A stretch of 64,000 nucleotides of DNA from Vandiemenella viatica (Eukaryota > Arthropoda > Insecta > Orthoptera > Morabidae): positions 48,338,610-48,402,609 of the forward strand of contig CM061920.1 in assembly GCA_031002005.1 (NCBI GenBank), given 5' to 3'. Below, in pieces: positions 1 through 11,778 of this stretch (within the stretch, counting starts at the first letter, position 1; the number at the start of each line of letters is the position of its first letter). A program made the translations under genes and the position numbers. The notes below the pieces were generated by a model. It searched no databases. It was not told the origin of the DNA and saw only the letters and a program-made list of their open reading frames with translations.

Positions 1-2046
1 TAACTATATTTATTTATAATTTAAATACACACATTCTTGAGGTATGTGCTTCCACGGTATTCCAGAGATATATATGAGACTTATCTTCTATGAGGTGCAA
101 TACCATAACAACAAAAAAAAAACACTCATGAAAATCCCAATATTTCACTGAGCTCAACATTTCCTACCTATGAAACATGGATGGAAATATGGTTTCAGGA
201 AGTAATCTAATGGTTCTGACAGTATTGAGGTCACCAGAGTTGTTGGAGTTGACATGGGTAGCAACAGGGTGGTCCATATTTTGGGAGTAAACTGTTTACT
301 GCAATCATTCAATCTGATGTGTAACTGGTTCATGTAGAGCTCAATGTAAGAACTTGGACAATGGAGACCATTAGCTTGTATATGAGGTGGAATGTGGTGC
401 AGGAGGAATGGTCTATTGTCTGCAGATTTCACCAATGGCAGGGTTATAATTGGTTGTGGTGGGTGGATGCAAATAACATGTTTATCAATGAGGCCTACAA
501 CAAGGGAGGGAGTTGTAGAGTGGTTTAGGAGCATAATAGGATTAGTATTTGGGCACAAGTATATTTGTAAAGTTAGGTGGCCTGCTGTAGGTGCTGTGGG
601 AATGATAGAAAGAAGAATGTGAGGAATTTTAATAAAAGATGAGAAAGTCATAGTCAGGAAACAGAATCTGGTTCAGTGGCTCTAGGCCAAGGGAAAACTG
701 AATGAAAAAGACTGAATTACAGTTGGTTTTGGATTGTGTGTTTCAGTATGCTCACCAGTTTTTGGCTTCTGAAATCTGCCTATTGGGAATGATTACAAGA
801 TATAGGGGTATGTTGTTGGAATAAAGGGTTGAAGATTTAACCTAACCACCATTCTCTATTTGTGAGTTATTTTAATTTTATCTGTAAGCCATATATACCT
901 TTAGAAAGTTAAGCATTTATAATTAAGGGAAATACTTGAGCACATCTTGTGAGTTATTTGTAATATATGTATTAATATCAATGTTGTTCATAACTTATAA
1001 GATTTGTATGACAATCAATTTCTGTAACAGGTCAACCTCCTATATGACAAACATATTTGATAGTTTGTAATTTCAGTATTCTCATGAGAGAGATGTATTT
1101 TCTTAGTGAATTAGTGAATGATGTGATGCCAAGGGGGAAAGTTAAAGCATTCAAATCTTAACTTTATCCTAAGTCTGCATAAAATTGCCAAAAATAAGAA
1201 AAAGTTGGAGAGGGATGTGGCATAGTAAGTTTTTCAAAGATAATTTGACAGATAAATGACAAGGAACAAGGCAAATCACTGTTAACGAAATAAAGATCGT
1301 AAAAGGTAAAACTGAAATATGCAAAATTTCTGGGAGGCACCCAATTTTTATAAAAGCACAATTTTTTAAGTAAGTTTCAGTCAAAACAACCAGCTACTAA
1401 TTTAAGATGTTTAATTTCAAAGTATTTATGAATTTAATAATGGTGGCCAAGGAGAAACATAAACATTTAAAGATTATATCTCTGTAATTAAAGGCATTTA
1501 GATGGGAGCGAGATACATGAAACTAATAATAAAAAATATGTAGACTTTCCTGACATTATAATAAATGCTAGATCAAATAGTTTTGACAGTAAATCTAAAA
1601 AACAGGTTTTCAGACTTCAGAAATTAATAACGAAAAAATGAAAGCAGATACAAGAAAATTTATAACAACATAAAGTACATAGAATAAAAAGTTCTACATT
1701 ATCACACATTTCCAGAAAATCAGAAAAACTTTGCAACTCAAGCCAGACAGAGGGCAAAAAAGGAGGTGACAGATGCCAGACAACGCATAGCAAGCGACAA
1801 ATCCGTGGGAAGGTCAGTCAAGTCGACAGTGCCAAAGCATCACTTCCTGCTAGGCTATATAAGGAACTCGAGAAACTCAGTCTAAACGTTTGCTTTTCAG
1901 TTTCGGCACTTGCCAGGATGAAGTCGGATGAAGAGCAGGCAGTATGGTTAAGGGCAATGGCGCACTGTAGGCTAGCCTCATGGAGGTTAATAATGAGTAG
2001 CTGAACTTGGAAGATTTGCACAACAACTGTTTTATTTTTTAAATGG
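1..2046. other. Intronic sequence without recognised genes
   Basis: AT-rich sequence. A 165-codon minus ORF at 154-651 and its plus-strand shadow have no recognisable domain and biased hydrophobic composition; I do not call them genes. Around 1856 there is TATATAAGG, followed about 23 bp later by TCAGTC, resembling a TATA/initiator core promoter, but nothing transcribed can be assigned to it. Confidence 0.4.
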
Positions 2047-2050
2047 ATCT

Positions 2051-2747
2051 TATAACGGGTTAATGGCATTTCTCCATTACTTTGGAAGATAATTTGAGAA
2101 GTTTAAAAGTTTTAAATAGTGGCGGTTGAAAATGGTTGTCATCTAGTGACATCAGCATCTCCCAGGTCCGTGGGCTCGGGGGTGTAAAACCCAAATTCGG
2201 AAGCAGGGTGAACTAGGAAGCAAGATACACCTAAGCTTCTGGGCAGGCAGTCTGCCATTGGTTGCTGAGTTGGCGAGTCCGTCAGGAAAGTGAACAGTCA
2301 GTTAAGTCGACGAGATCACATGTTCGCATTTAGTCATTATGATGTAGCATTAATCTTGGTGATATGAAAGAACTTTAGTAATGAAAAAAGTATTTGCAGA
2401 ATTTTTATTAATTGTTTACGTGGTGGGTCAAATGTATGGTCTAATAACTAGTAAGGGCGTTGATGTATGAATGAGAAGAGAGCGTGTTTTCAGTCTAAAT
2501 TTATCTGAAACATTACCTGTAATCTTAAAGGATCTAAGTACCGATAGTCAACTTTCATAAAGGTTGAGAGTTGGAGCGAGGTAATACTATTAACTATTAA
2601 ATGCAAATAAGAAAGTGCATTTTCATTTCATTTTCCAACTTAACATAGGTTGGCAGCCGTCAGAGAAAGACTCAGAACATGTGAGTGTGCAGAAACATTA
2701 AAAGTTCATAGTAAATATTATAACTTAACCAAGAGCATAACCGCGAC
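2051..2747 (+). repeat. 5' LTR of outer element
   Basis: It matches the 3' LTR at 13918-14651 from TATAACGGG through to GAGCATAACC.G.GAC, with scattered substitutions and small indels (for example the right copy has additional bases near TGCATGTGTTTCAAATAAG). The probable original terminus TGT..., seen in the solo copy at 45661-46465, is TAT here and in the right LTR, so the change predates or accompanied insertion. Confidence 0.85.
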
Positions 2748-2765
2748 TGGTGGCCGTGACGGGAC
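2748..2765 (+). promoter_or_regulatory. Primer binding site of outer element
   Basis: TGGTGGCCGTGACGGGAC directly abuts the LTR, where a tRNA primer site is expected. It resembles the TGGCGACCGTGACxGGAC sites of several insect gypsy elements; the tRNA identity is inferred, not verified. Confidence 0.5.
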
Positions 2766-3260
2766 ACACCATTATAATAAAAGACGGATGTTTCCGATCT
2801 ATTTGACTGAACCAAAGCGCTCCACATGTTACATAGAAGGCGGTGGACAAAACAACATGGGTGGTGGAAGACAGCGACTACACGACAACGAGAAGTGTAA
2901 TCAAAGGAGCGAGCTTTTATGGAAGAATGTACACAGTTTGAAACTGATGATGGCAGTATCAACACTACCAGTGAGCAGGCTGCAGAAACAAAAACAAGAT
3001 AAGTAAACCTTTTTACGAGGCAGGTGCAGATTTGTTCCAGTGATAGTTCTCTTCAAAAAGTTTTGATGTATGAAACTATATTGTGTTTGTGTGTGTTTAG
3101 ACAAATTTCATTTTAGTATGTGTACTCTGCTGGGTTTTTGAGGTTCTTGTGTCACAAACTGTTTGAGTGTGTTGTTTCCAGTATTTTCCTTTGGCATAAA
3201 CCCTAAAGTAACCGGTACCAGTATATTTCACTTACCGTTTGGTTGACTCAAAACTTTAAA

Positions 3261-4489
3261 ATGGAAATGGCTAATGTCTTTGAAAGCAGGGGATCTCTTT
3301 ATAGCAGGTGTTCCAATGCCAATGATTCATCTGATTTACTTGGATTTTAAGAAAATATGTCACCAATACTAGACAGAGGCTATTCACATGTCTCAGATGA
3401 GGGAAGTAATACTGGAAACTTAGATGTTATAATTACCATGCCAACTATACAACCAGCTTGGTGATTGGGGAAGTAGCCTCTAATAATTTGCTAGGAACAC
3501 ATACAGATTATAACAGCACATTTAGTACTGATGTATAGAAACCTGCCAATAACTCCCACCTTTCAAGTACACCATTGCCAGTAGTATATAAACACACATC
3601 TGAAACCCTAACTGGAGATGCTCTCCTGGTAAGACTCATCAGTCAGCTGTCTTCATCCATGGAAGCAAACTTTGAAAAACAAATAAAACATTCGGAGCTG
3701 GCAAATAAGAGTATGCAGACACAACTACAAGAACATCTGCACCACACAGACGAATGATTTCAAGGGGTTTACAATAAAATTGAAGAATACAAAGGGTGCT
3801 GCAACAAAACGACTGGCCATATGACTAAAGAAATTAAGGTAACCAAGGACATTTCTCTAAATTGTGACCAAAATAGTGGAGTGATGCATGAACAGCTATC
3901 TGGTTGTGTAGGGAAGGTTAATAAAATTTAACACAGCCAAGACAGATCTACACAAAGGGTTGCCAATGTTGAACAACAAGTAGAGGGGCAACAAAAGGAA
4001 CTTGCTGAAAGGGTGGAAACAAATATAGTTGAAACAAGTAATGTGATGCAATATGCCAAGGAAATAAGTAACAGTTGGAAATATGGGAAGTCGGATAATA
4101 TCTGTGGAAAACATAATAGAAACAAACACATGTGATAGCAATGAGAGGTTCCAGAAAATTGAAGGGAAGGTTAATGATATACAAATAGTAAGGGTTAACA
4201 ACAGGCAAGATAAAGTAACCATCATGGCACCTGAAAAATTCACAAGGCTACATTCAGTGACAATGGGGACCTGCACCCAGTGACTTTCCTCACCAGCTTT
4301 CAGTCTTATCGATCGTTTGAACTGTACAATGATAAAGAAAATATTAACTGCATTTACCAACATTTAAGAGGTAGTGCAAGACTGTGGTGCAAAAGCATAA
4401 TCCAAAACAGCCAGACCTACTGAAAATTTAAGGAGAAATTTGTGAATCATATCTGGTCTAGCCAACAACAGTATGCAGCAAAGGGGGAA
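3261..4489 (+). pseudogene. Outer element gag, N-terminal and capsid part (disrupted)
   Basis: Reading starts near the ATG at 3261 (MEMANVFESRGSLYSR) and soon meets several stops and frame changes. Recognisable pieces are a coiled-coil stretch (3575-3757) and, at 4290-4489, capsid-like sequence with NDKENINCIYQHLRG and KFKEKFVNHIWSS. This aligns with TDKEKIACIFQHLHG and QFREAFLEQYWSA of the inner element's Gag, so the two elements are relatives. The reading is cut at 4493 by the inner element and resumes at 12200. Confidence 0.75.
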
Positions 4490-4493
4490 CTGT

Positions 4494-4888
4494 TGTGACA
4501 TAGTAGTAGATTAAAAATTAAAATGATTTATATATAAAAGAAAAGAATACAAAGATTAATATTGTTTGCCCAGAGAGGCTTTAAAAGGATAGGCTCTCTG
4601 AGAAAAAAAAGAAGCGAGGTGAGAATTGTTGAGTAGAGAAGACGACGAAGAAAAAGATTGATTTGGCAGCAGCTTGGAGTTGATTTGAGAGAGATCTTGA
4701 GTAGAAAGGCGAACCTGCAAAACTTCGGAATATAGGGACAGGCGTGATCGTTATTGGTGTTCAGAGAATTGATAAACAAAGAAATGAGATCAATAAACTG
4801 TAAAAGTACATAACAAAAAACTACAGTCTACAAATTATATATTCATTTATTTATCTATCGCTTGCCGTCACATCATTTATATGCGACA
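4494..4888 (+). repeat. 5' LTR of inner element
   Basis: 395 bp, nearly the same as the 3' LTR. The main difference is a TA-dinucleotide run, expanded in the right copy (12123-12144), plus small indels (GAGTTGATTTGAGAG against GAGTTGAAATTTGAGAG). This suggests a fairly young insertion. Confidence 0.92.
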
Positions 4889-4907
4889 TGGCGACTTAGT
4901 GAGGACC
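4889..4907 (+). promoter_or_regulatory. Primer binding site of inner element
   Basis: TGGCGACTTAGTGAGGACC begins at the base after the LTR, as expected for a tRNA primer site of a gypsy-type element. It matches the start of the outer element's site only partly. Confidence 0.65.
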
Positions 4908-5810
4908 GTAACCGCACGGCGATTACTTTCTACGTCAAGATTGAATATCATTAAGTTGGTAAACCTGAAAAAGATCAACAAATTCTCCTGTGCGCCATCT
5001 AGCGCGAATCTACAAAACCAGCCTGCAGTCAGCTCACCAGCAGCAGCTGAATACAACATCGCATCGTGGTGAGAATTCCTGTCAATGCACACGGCATTGG
5101 AACCAGCGGAGTAAATATACTGCGACGCAGAACAACACGAGAAACATTCAAGCTAAGTGTACATTTTAATTTTGGCATGTTACCATAAATTCAATAACGT
5201 GAAAATTGAGAGGTTGTGTTTATCGCGTGTGATGACTTCTTAAGTCTTTTTGACGTTTTCTCACACTGAAAACTGTTGAATATCTTTCCAATTTTATTGA
5301 TTATGCCGATTTCGTCATATGAGTGTACTCAAAAATACCAAACATAAGTTTGGCGGAACATAATTTTCGGCAGACGAAAAACTATTAGATGCGTCTACAA
5401 AATGTTTCTTACAAATACGTGATTAAGAACCATTCTTCTTTGCGTTAATATCTCTTTTGAGTACTTCATAATTAACTTACTAGGTAATATCATTCCTGTT
5501 AGTAAAACTTGTTTATACGATCGGAGATAGTGTTTACTTTCTCCCTAGTTTGCTCAAAGCGTTTTTCGACGCTAAGCCCTACAGCTTGTTATTGTTTGGC
5601 ACAAGCGAATATTGTATTTTATGAAAACACTAATACTGTGAAAAAAAAGTTTTGACTTTACAGTGGTAGATTTAGTTTTAGGACTAGTTATTTTTTTTTC
5701 CTTTTTCTCAATTGTGAAATTACAATATTGTGGATTTCTGTTGTGTTTTGCTACAAGCAAAATAGATATTGATCTTGTTTCGATAATTTTGGCTCTAAGA
5801 CTGACCGATC
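4908..5810 (+). other. Leader region of inner element
   Basis: About 0.9 kb between the primer site and the gag start, AT-rich, with only short ORFs that cross into the LTR. A leader of this size would contain a packaging signal and any regulatory upstream ORFs; none can be identified by eye. Confidence 0.5.
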
Positions 5811-7741
5811 ATGGACGAAGTGAATTTTCCACAGAATACATTGTCACATGTTGAGGCTCCACATTTGCCTACCACAATGGAGGCAGAACAACCTTTGCTG
5901 TCTTGCAGCAATGTACCCGTTATTGATCCAATAGGTACACAATTTCTGGGACCAATAGACCAAACAGACAGTATTTCTTTTCCGGAAAACATTGTGCATT
6001 TGGAGCATCTTCTGAGAATGAGTTTTTAGGGTTTAGCCCAAATGAGTTATACACAGACTGCCCCCCACAAGCCAGTCAGGCACCATGTTGTAGTACTCAG
6101 CCAACTAGCCATTCAGAAGAGATAAATACTCAATTACGCCTCCTGATGAGTATGATGTGTTCACAATCTAAGGCTCTTGATTCACAATCTAAGGTTCTTG
6201 ATTCACAATCTAAGGCTCTTGATTCTAAATTTCAAGCTCTTGATTCTCAATTTACAACTATGAACACTAAATTTGAGTCCCAATTTGACACTTTCTCAAC
6301 AGATATCAAGGCTGAGTTGGGTACAAAGCTTTCCTACCTAGCTTCCCAAGTACAGGCTTGCACAGATGTAACATCACATTTAGACCATAAAATGTCTGCT
6401 TTGGATGCAAAACTACAAACATATGAAAAAGAATGTAAACACAGTACTCAAGTACTCCAAAACAAAATGACTCATTTTGAAGCAAACATCACTCATAAAG
6501 TTGACTCACACTGTCAAAACGTTAACATTCATTTTGCAGAGGTTCAAAAACAAATAGATGAGTTGGATAAAACCACAGAAAATATGAATAATACGGTAGG
6601 AACAGTTACAAAGGACGTAACAACAATAAAAAAACAATTTTCTGGACTGGAACAAAATGTACAGACTTTACATTCACATAATGTTCAAGTCTCCCATCAG
6701 CTACAAACCATGGGGGCAGATATACAGGAGGCCCAAAGAGACATTACTATTTGCAAACAAAAAGTAGATTCTTTGGTTAAAGAGGGAATCAGTGCCATTA
6801 AATATCCTGAACTAGGTGATCTGGCTATATCAACGCCGGTAAAATTTGATGTACAGAATTTTAGCAATAATGGACAAATACACCCAGTTGCTTTTTTACA
6901 TAGTTTGGAAACTTATAAAATTTTCCAAAGATACACAGACAAAGAGAAGATTGCTTGTATTTTTCAACATCTTCATGGCAGGGCTCGTGACTGGGGGCAA
7001 CGTCACATTACTAAGTGCACAACTTATGCACAATTCAGGGAAGCCTTTTTAGAACAATATTGGTCTGCAAAAATACAATACATCACCAAACGCCAGCTAT
7101 GTACTGGGCACTTATACAATAAGAATGGGAATCTGGGACTTGCAGATTTCTTCTCAAAAGAGGTAGCCAAAACTTGTTACTTGACCATTCCTATTCCTGA
7201 AGACGAAATAGTACGGGATATCATTAGTAGGATGCCGCCAAATGTTCAGGAGTCGTTTGCCCTCTTGAACATTACAACAATAGATGAAGCAGAAAAACGA
7301 TTAGTAGATCTTGATATGCAGAGTACTACCAGAGGAATCTATGACTTTTATTCACACAAGAACCCGGCTAATAGTGGAGGTTTTTACTCAGGAAGGAATT
7401 CTGGTTCCCCATTCCAGAACAGGTCACATAATAATAATTATCATAAACATCCAGGCAATTTTTCTAATGGTACAAACTACCAACAAGGACCTAACTACCC
7501 GAATAATTCCCAAGAACAACAGGACAATAGTCAATACTATGAGCGACAAAAGCAGATTCAAAATAATTGGGAGGAAAATAAACACAGATACAATGGGAAG
7601 CCAGAAAGGGGTAGACACCATGTTAGGGGTCTTCAAACAGGCAGCAGTAATCACTCAAGGCAGTCAACAGACCCAACCTACACTCAACATGAAGAAATTA
7701 TCTGTTCAACAGGACAGGATCAAACTGCATCAAAAAATTAA
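5811..7741 (+). pseudogene. gag of inner element, one frame change near 5985-5993
   Basis: The ATG at 5811 opens 72 codons (MDEVNFPQNT...). The downstream frame, open from 5993, runs to TAA at 7739-7741; the first downstream ATG is 6146 (531 codons). The shift lies near an AAAA run, so one indel, or less likely programmed shifting, separates the two parts. After the shift come tandem DSQSKALDS repeats (6158-6245), a long coiled coil, a retrotransposon capsid-like domain around 6830-7320 and a Gln/Asn/Arg-rich tail. No CCHC zinc knuckle is visible, which is unusual for gypsy-type Gag. The structural protein packages element RNA in virus-like particles. Confidence 0.8.
6158..6250 (+). repeat. 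Short tandem repeats within gag
   Basis: Three to five degenerate copies of a 21-bp unit (TCACAATCTAAGGCTCTTGAT) encode the repeated DSQSKAL heptads. They lengthen the coiled coil in exact 7-residue steps. Confidence 0.8.
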
Positions 7742-9193
7742 TATCTGCCGACGTTGAGGTCCGTACGAAGGCATCTATTCAAAAAGGACCATACTTACTC
7801 CAAACACTTGAACCGATTTTTTTATAATAATCCAAGAGAAGACCTGATGACTGAAGACACTAATATTCAAGAACGGTTAGTCCGGACCCCTGTCATTCAA
7901 ATTACTGTATATACAGAAAATATAGATACACTTCTCGATTCTGGGGCAGAGATTTCTTGTATTTCAGAATGCCTTTATAAGAAGCTAAATGAGATTCACC
8001 AAATGCTAACTTACCCTGTTAATGGCATGACTGCCATTACAGCTACAGGAAAAAAGAGTAAACTTATTCGCATACAGGCCTTATTAGAAGGTACCATAAA
8101 TGGACTAAACTTTGAAATGCCAGTGTTTGTAATACCGGGTTTACAACCGCAGTGTATTTTTGGAGTAGATTGGCTTCATACCTTTAAGGCTATTATGAAT
8201 TGGGAACAAAATATTATTATTCTTTTAATTGAAAATCAGAGAATATCTATTTCCTTAACTCAAACGTGGCGAACGGACCACAGCCGGTCAGTCAAAGTAC
8301 TGTATAATAATAATTGTGTACTTCAGGGAACCAAAGAACCTAAATTTTATCAAAAATTGGTAAAATTATGGGTGGCCAGGATCAAATCCAACATACAAGA
8401 GGATCAGCGTCAGAGTATTCTTCAAAATGTACCAAGTGAGCTTAAGGGACAACTTTTAAATTTAATAGAGGAGTTTGATGATGTTTTTTCTGACAAACCA
8501 GGATTAGTAAAGAATTATGAGTGTAGCTTCAATGTAACTTGTACACAGCCATTTTTTATAAAACCATATGTTATTCCCATCTCTAAGAGATTGCTAGTTG
8601 AGGAAGAAATACAGAGAATGTTGAAGTGGGGCATCATTGAAAGATCCACCAGTCCTTTTAATAATCCTTTGGTAGTAGTGACGAAAGCTGACCAATCAGT
8701 ACGGTTGGTCTTAGATGCTCGCACTCTAAACAGATTCCTACAGACAGAACGAGACCACCCACTACCTATCGATGAAATTTTACATAACTTTCATGGGAAA
8801 AGGTATCTTACATCTTTTGACCTTACTTGTTCCTATTGGCAAGTTAAGATTGCAGAACCATCACGGAAGTATACCGCATTTCTCTATCAAGGAAGGAGCT
8901 ACCACTTTCGTGTTCTCCCATTTGGTCTGAATAACGCGGTGGCAAATTTTATAAGGGCATTAGACACAGTCTTAGGAAAAGACCTTCTACAAAAGATCTA
9001 CATTTATGTTGATGACATCCTCATAGCAAGTGAGACCTTGGAGGAACATTGGGGGACAATGAGAGCTGTACTAACTGCATTGCGAAATGGGGGCATGACA
9101 ATAAAATTAAAGAAATGCGTGTTCCTCGCTTCTCAGATTGAATTTTTTAGGGCACATAATAACACCCAATGGGATTACACCTGCTCTGGATAA
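7742..9193 (+). CDS. pol part 1 of inner element: protease and reverse transcriptase
   Basis: In the same frame as gag and separated from it only by TAA at 7739-7741; there is no ATG near the start, and the first near-cognate start is TTG at 7754. Numbering from 7754: retropepsin LLDSGAEIS with DSG at residues 62-64, FGVDWL after it, then RT with VRLVLDARTLN, FDLTCSYWQV, FRVLPFGLNN and the catalytic YVDD at about 418-421. The frame is lost at a six-T run (9143-9148). The enzyme copies element RNA into DNA, and the protease matures Gag-Pol. Because frame and stop are shared, expression would need stop readthrough or an intact parental copy. Confidence 0.88.
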   Translation, partial: YLPTLRSVRRHLFKKDHTYSKHLNRFFYNNPREDLMTEDTNIQERLVRTPVIQITVYTENIDTLLDSGAEISCISECLYKKLNEIHQMLTYPVNGMTAITATGKKSKLIRIQALLEGTINGLNFEMPVFVIPGLQPQCIFGVDWLHTFKAIMNWEQNIIILLIENQRISISLTQTWRTDHSRSVKVLYNNNCVLQGTKEPKFYQKLVKLWVARIKSNIQEDQRQSILQNVPSELKGQLLNLIEEFDDVFSDKPGLVKNYECSFNVTCTQPFFIKPYVIPISKRLLVEEEIQRMLKWGIIERSTSPFNNPLVVVTKADQSVRLVLDARTLNRFLQTERDHPLPIDEILHNFHGKRYLTSFDLTCSYWQVKIAEPSRKYTAFLYQGRSYHFRVLPFGLNNAVANFIRALDTVLGKDLLQKIYIYVDDILIASETLEEHWGTMRAVLTALRNGGMTIKLKKCVFLASQIEFFRAHNNTQWDYTCSG

Positions 9194-9956
9194 ACTTGAA
9201 GCAATAAAAAAATTTCCTAGGCCACAAGATAAGACACAACTCAAAAGTTTCTTGGGCCTATGCGGTTATTATCGTAAATTTGTAAAAGGCCAGATCCTTA
9301 ACAGCCCCAACTTGGAGGCCCTCAGGAAACAAAATACAGTGTGGAACTGGACTACTGAATGTGAAAGGGATTTCCAAAAGACTAAAGAGGCACTATTGAA
9401 ACATGTTACTCTTTATTCTCCCAATTGGAATCTTCCCATCTGTATATCAACAGATTCTTCGGATTATGGATTAGGAGCAGAAATTTTCCAGGAAATTGGT
9501 GAAAACGGCAAGATTGAAAGGAGGCCCCTAGCATTTGCTAGCAGAATCTTGAAGCAGGCTGAACGCAACTATGGGATCACTGAAAAAGAAGCACTTGCTG
9601 TTGTATGGGTGTTTCAAAAGTTTAGGTACCTACTCTTAGGAAGGAAAATAATTATTTACACTGACCACAAGGCTCTGGCATTCCTGAACAAATGTAAACT
9701 TTTCCATGGTCGTCTCACCCGGTGGACACTACTACTACAGGAATTTCAGTATGAGATTAGATATATCCCTGGTGAACAAAATCTTGTTGCAGATACATTA
9801 TCACGACTACCTGTAGGTTTAGAGGGGGAGGAACTGACTAATATGAACACAAAAGGACCTAGAATATGTTACCTAAAAGGGGTACTGTATGAAAAGGAAG
9901 TACGCCAGTGTTTCAAATATATGAAACATGAACAACATAAAGATGAGGACCATTAG
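9138..9956 (+). CDS. pol part 2 of inner element: RT thumb/connection and RNase H
   Basis: Second frame of pol, continuing at FLGHIITPNGI and SFLGLCGYYRKF, the end of a gypsy RT. RNase H follows: ISTDSSDYGLGAEI, TEKEALAVVWVFQKFRYLL, YTDHKAL and NLVADTLSRLP. It is joined to part 1 by a frame change at the T-run near 9145 and to part 3 by a second one near 9928-9956. The 272-codon open stretch suggests a recent single-base indel rather than long decay. Confidence 0.85.
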   Translation: MNFLGHIITPNGITPALDKLEAIKKFPRPQDKTQLKSFLGLCGYYRKFVKGQILNSPNLEALRKQNTVWNWTTECERDFQKTKEALLKHVTLYSPNWNLPICISTDSSDYGLGAEIFQEIGENGKIERRPLAFASRILKQAERNYGITEKEALAVVWVFQKFRYLLLGRKIIIYTDHKALAFLNKCKLFHGRLTRWTLLLQEFQYEIRYIPGEQNLVADTLSRLPVGLEGEELTNMNTKGPRICYLKGVLYEKEVRQCFKYMKHEQHKDEDH

Positions 9957-11116
9957 AATGGTCATTAATAAACTGAGAGCAAAGGATTGTGCTCCACAGT
10001 TACATAAATTTTACTGCTTGGAAGCAGGCATATTGTTTCGTCGATCAAGTGAACATAATGATGAATGGCAATTATGGTTACCAGACCAACATGTGAGAAA
10101 TATAATCTTACAACATCATTACAGTTATGGCCATTTTGGAATACAAAAGTGTTACAAGTTATTAAGAGAACAGTTCTATTTTCCAAACATGTATAAACAA
10201 GTGCGTGATTTAATAGCTACCTGTCAAACCTGCCAGATTAATAAGGCAGATAATGCGAGACGGGCAGGAGAAATGCATCATATATTACCTTGTAAACCAC
10301 GGGAATTGTTGGCAATTGATATATTTGGACCTTTGCCTGTATCAAGGGGAGGAGTTCGACATATATGTGTACTATTAGACGTTTTTTCTAAATATATTCA
10401 GCTATACCCAGTAAAGAGGGCTACAGCAAGGATTATCTGTTGTAAAATCATTAATGATTACATCCCACATATTGGGAAACCGAGGAAGATACTTTCGGAT
10501 AATGGACCACAATTCTCAGGAAAAGTGTGGTTGCAATGTTTAAATGAACTAGGAATTCAAGCTGTGAAAAGCTCTTATTATTATCCTCAGGGTAACCCGG
10601 CAGAACGTGTAATGCGCGAATTGGGAAGGTGGTTCCGCACATACTGCCAGCAGAATCATAAACGGTGGGCCCTGGAACTTCGAAACATCGAGGATGTCAT
10701 TAATACAATCCCACATGACTCCACCTCAGTTACTCCATTTGAGTTGATGTTTTCCAGGGAACCACCACGCATTGTTAAAGAGTACATTAAATACCCAACA
10801 GCTAATGTCAATTATAAGGAGAAAATTGCAATAGCACTTACGGAGCTGACCAAGAAAGCAATGGCTCGTAAGTGTAGACATGATACTTCCATTAAACCAA
10901 CCAGGTACACTGTCGGGGATTTAGTTTTGATACAAACACATTTCAAGTCTTCCATTATAGACAATGAAACAAAAAAGTTTCAACCATTGTATGAAGGCCC
11001 ATATGAGGTATCTGCGGTCCATAATGAGAACTCTTACATACTGATACACCCTCAAACCAAGCTTTTCAAGGGACGATACAATGTCATTACCTTGAAACCA
11101 TTCAAATCTTTACAGA

Positions 11117-11121
<5 letters not shown>
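9928..11121 (+). CDS. pol part 3 of inner element: integrase
   Basis: 397 codons. It contains an HHCC zinc-binding domain (HHYSYGHFGIQKC with CQTCQ), the DDE core (LLAIDIFGPL, ILSDNGPQFSG, and the E of NPAERVMRELG) and a C-terminal basic region with GDLVLIQTHF and YEGPYEV. It inserts element cDNA into the genome. The domain is uninterrupted to its TAA, directly followed by a 42-nt A-run. Confidence 0.88.

Positions 11122-11161
<40 letters not shown>
11120..11161 (+). repeat. Poly(A) run after pol stop
   Basis: About 42 consecutive A starting in the stop codon of integrase and lying 617 bp before the 3' LTR. It is not at a transposon terminus, so it is either a slipped homopolymer or a trace of an earlier 3' end. 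Confidence 0.9.
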
Positions 11162-11163
<2 letters not shown>

Positions 11164-11778
11164 TCATACAAACAGTCCTATATTTTATCATCTAGACAAG
11201 TAGTTTTACTGTTATAAACTGGTTAAAGGCAATGAGAATATTGATCTCACTTATATAATTAGCCGATATGAATGTAACAACAACAATAGAGAATATAAAT
11301 ATGAATATTTTATTGCATGTACACACTACCTTCAAGGTAGGCAGTTTATCTACACTAATTTTTTGTTTTGTGTTACTTGTGTATGTTCACAGACTTTGAG
11401 CTATTGTGGACAGTGAGTGCCGCCTTTTTTCGACATCACATCACTGTGCATCGGGAAAACGCGTGCACCAATGGCAATAATGGTCTAGCTTTTGAAAAGT
11501 AGCCTAAGCCTTTGTGTCATAATTATGTAAATTCTATAAGAAATGTGACGACACATGACAGGACTTTGTTTTTGTTATTGTTCATCTGTTATTGTTCATT
11601 TGTTATGTTTTTTTAATGTAAGATTGATGTTCATTTAGAGTAAGCAAAGCTTGTTAATATTTTGTACAAAAATTTTAAAACCTCAATACCAATAACGACG
11701 TTGCCATTGAGAAAATTTTCCCCATTTTATTGTTCATTTATAAGCAACAAAAAAAATGAGGAATATTTTGGGAGGGGT
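11162..11778 (+). other. 3' noncoding region and polypurine tract of inner element
   Basis: No ORF of note, so no env. TTTTGGGAGGGGT (about 11766-11778) directly before the 3' LTR is a good plus-strand priming polypurine tract. Confidence 0.7.

Noticed and set aside
154..651. 165-codon minus-strand ORF and 76-codon plus-strand ORF
   Set aside because: No recognisable motif, low-complexity hydrophobic composition, and no neighbouring gene or transposon structure supports it.
1856..1905. Core promoter of a host gene
   Set aside because: The TATA to initiator spacing (about 23 or 43 bp) does not fit the usual 30 bp and no transcript unit follows.
11162..11778. env gene of the inner LTR element
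   Set aside because: No ORF, signal peptide or membrane segment in this interval.
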